Part shown: one piece after another, positions 14,595 through 14,647 of the stretch
How the letters are laid out: every line of letters begins with the position of its first letter
Position numbering within the stretch: position 1 is the first letter of the stretch
NCBI GenBank assembly: GCA_964577175.1
Contig: CAZNYC010000103.1
Location: forward strand, 1-14,647
Source: BS750m-G62 sp964577175
GTDB lineage: Bacteria; Planctomycetota; Phycisphaerae; FEN-1346
Reading direction: 5' to 3'
Length of the DNA: 14,647 nt
The notes under the pieces: model-generated
Database searches by the model: none
The model's input: the letters and a program-made list of their open reading frames with translations, nothing else
Told to the model about the DNA's origin: nothing
Made by a program: the position numbers and the translations under genes

Positions 14595-14647
<53 letters not shown>

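Overview
This window is high-GC bacterial DNA with long intergenic stretches full of dispersed hairpin repeats, secreted glycoside-hydrolase-like proteins and an NtrC-type regulator. I read it as a fragment of an uncultivated genome, plausibly Planctomycetota-like. The taxonomic guess is inference, because no marker here settles it. A 100-N scaffold gap shows that it is a draft assembly.

Layout. (1) 134-3341, minus strand: a soluble GAF-PAS histidine kinase followed by a sigma-54-activating response regulator, forming one two-component operon. (2) 3868-5467, plus strand: purE and mtnA, overlapping by 8 bp behind a strong sigma-70-type promoter. (3) 5815-8324, minus strand: a small exported protein of unknown function, then a large exported protein with a likely TIM-barrel, glycoside-hydrolase-like N-terminal part whose start codon has been overrun by a repeat element. 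A broken zinc-ribbon gene lies just upstream. (4) 9060-14412, plus strand: a GT4-type glycosyltransferase, an alpha/alpha-barrel (six-hairpin-like) protein interrupted by the assembly gap, and a GH65 disaccharide phosphorylase, which look like one carbohydrate module. (5) The right edge holds the 5' part of a tRNA-Arg(CCG) gene with its own promoter.

How the parts work together. The kinase should phosphorylate Asp54 of the response regulator, which would then activate sigma-54 promoters that I could not find in the window. PurE (purine synthesis) and MtnA (methylthioadenosine salvage) are housekeeping enzymes sharing one transcript. The GT4, alpha/alpha-barrel and GH65 genes suggest synthesis and phosphorolysis of a glucoside, but the sugar cannot be read from sequence.

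The most unusual content is between the genes. One family is a modular 96-bp element with terminal inverted repeats and three hairpins. There are two full copies, 93/96 identical, and three partial ones, and its stems show compensatory base changes. A second family is a 28-bp palindrome, often in inverted pairs, which also shows a compensated stem position. These elements sit inside operons, at one gene's 5' end and at the break in the zinc-ribbon remnant.
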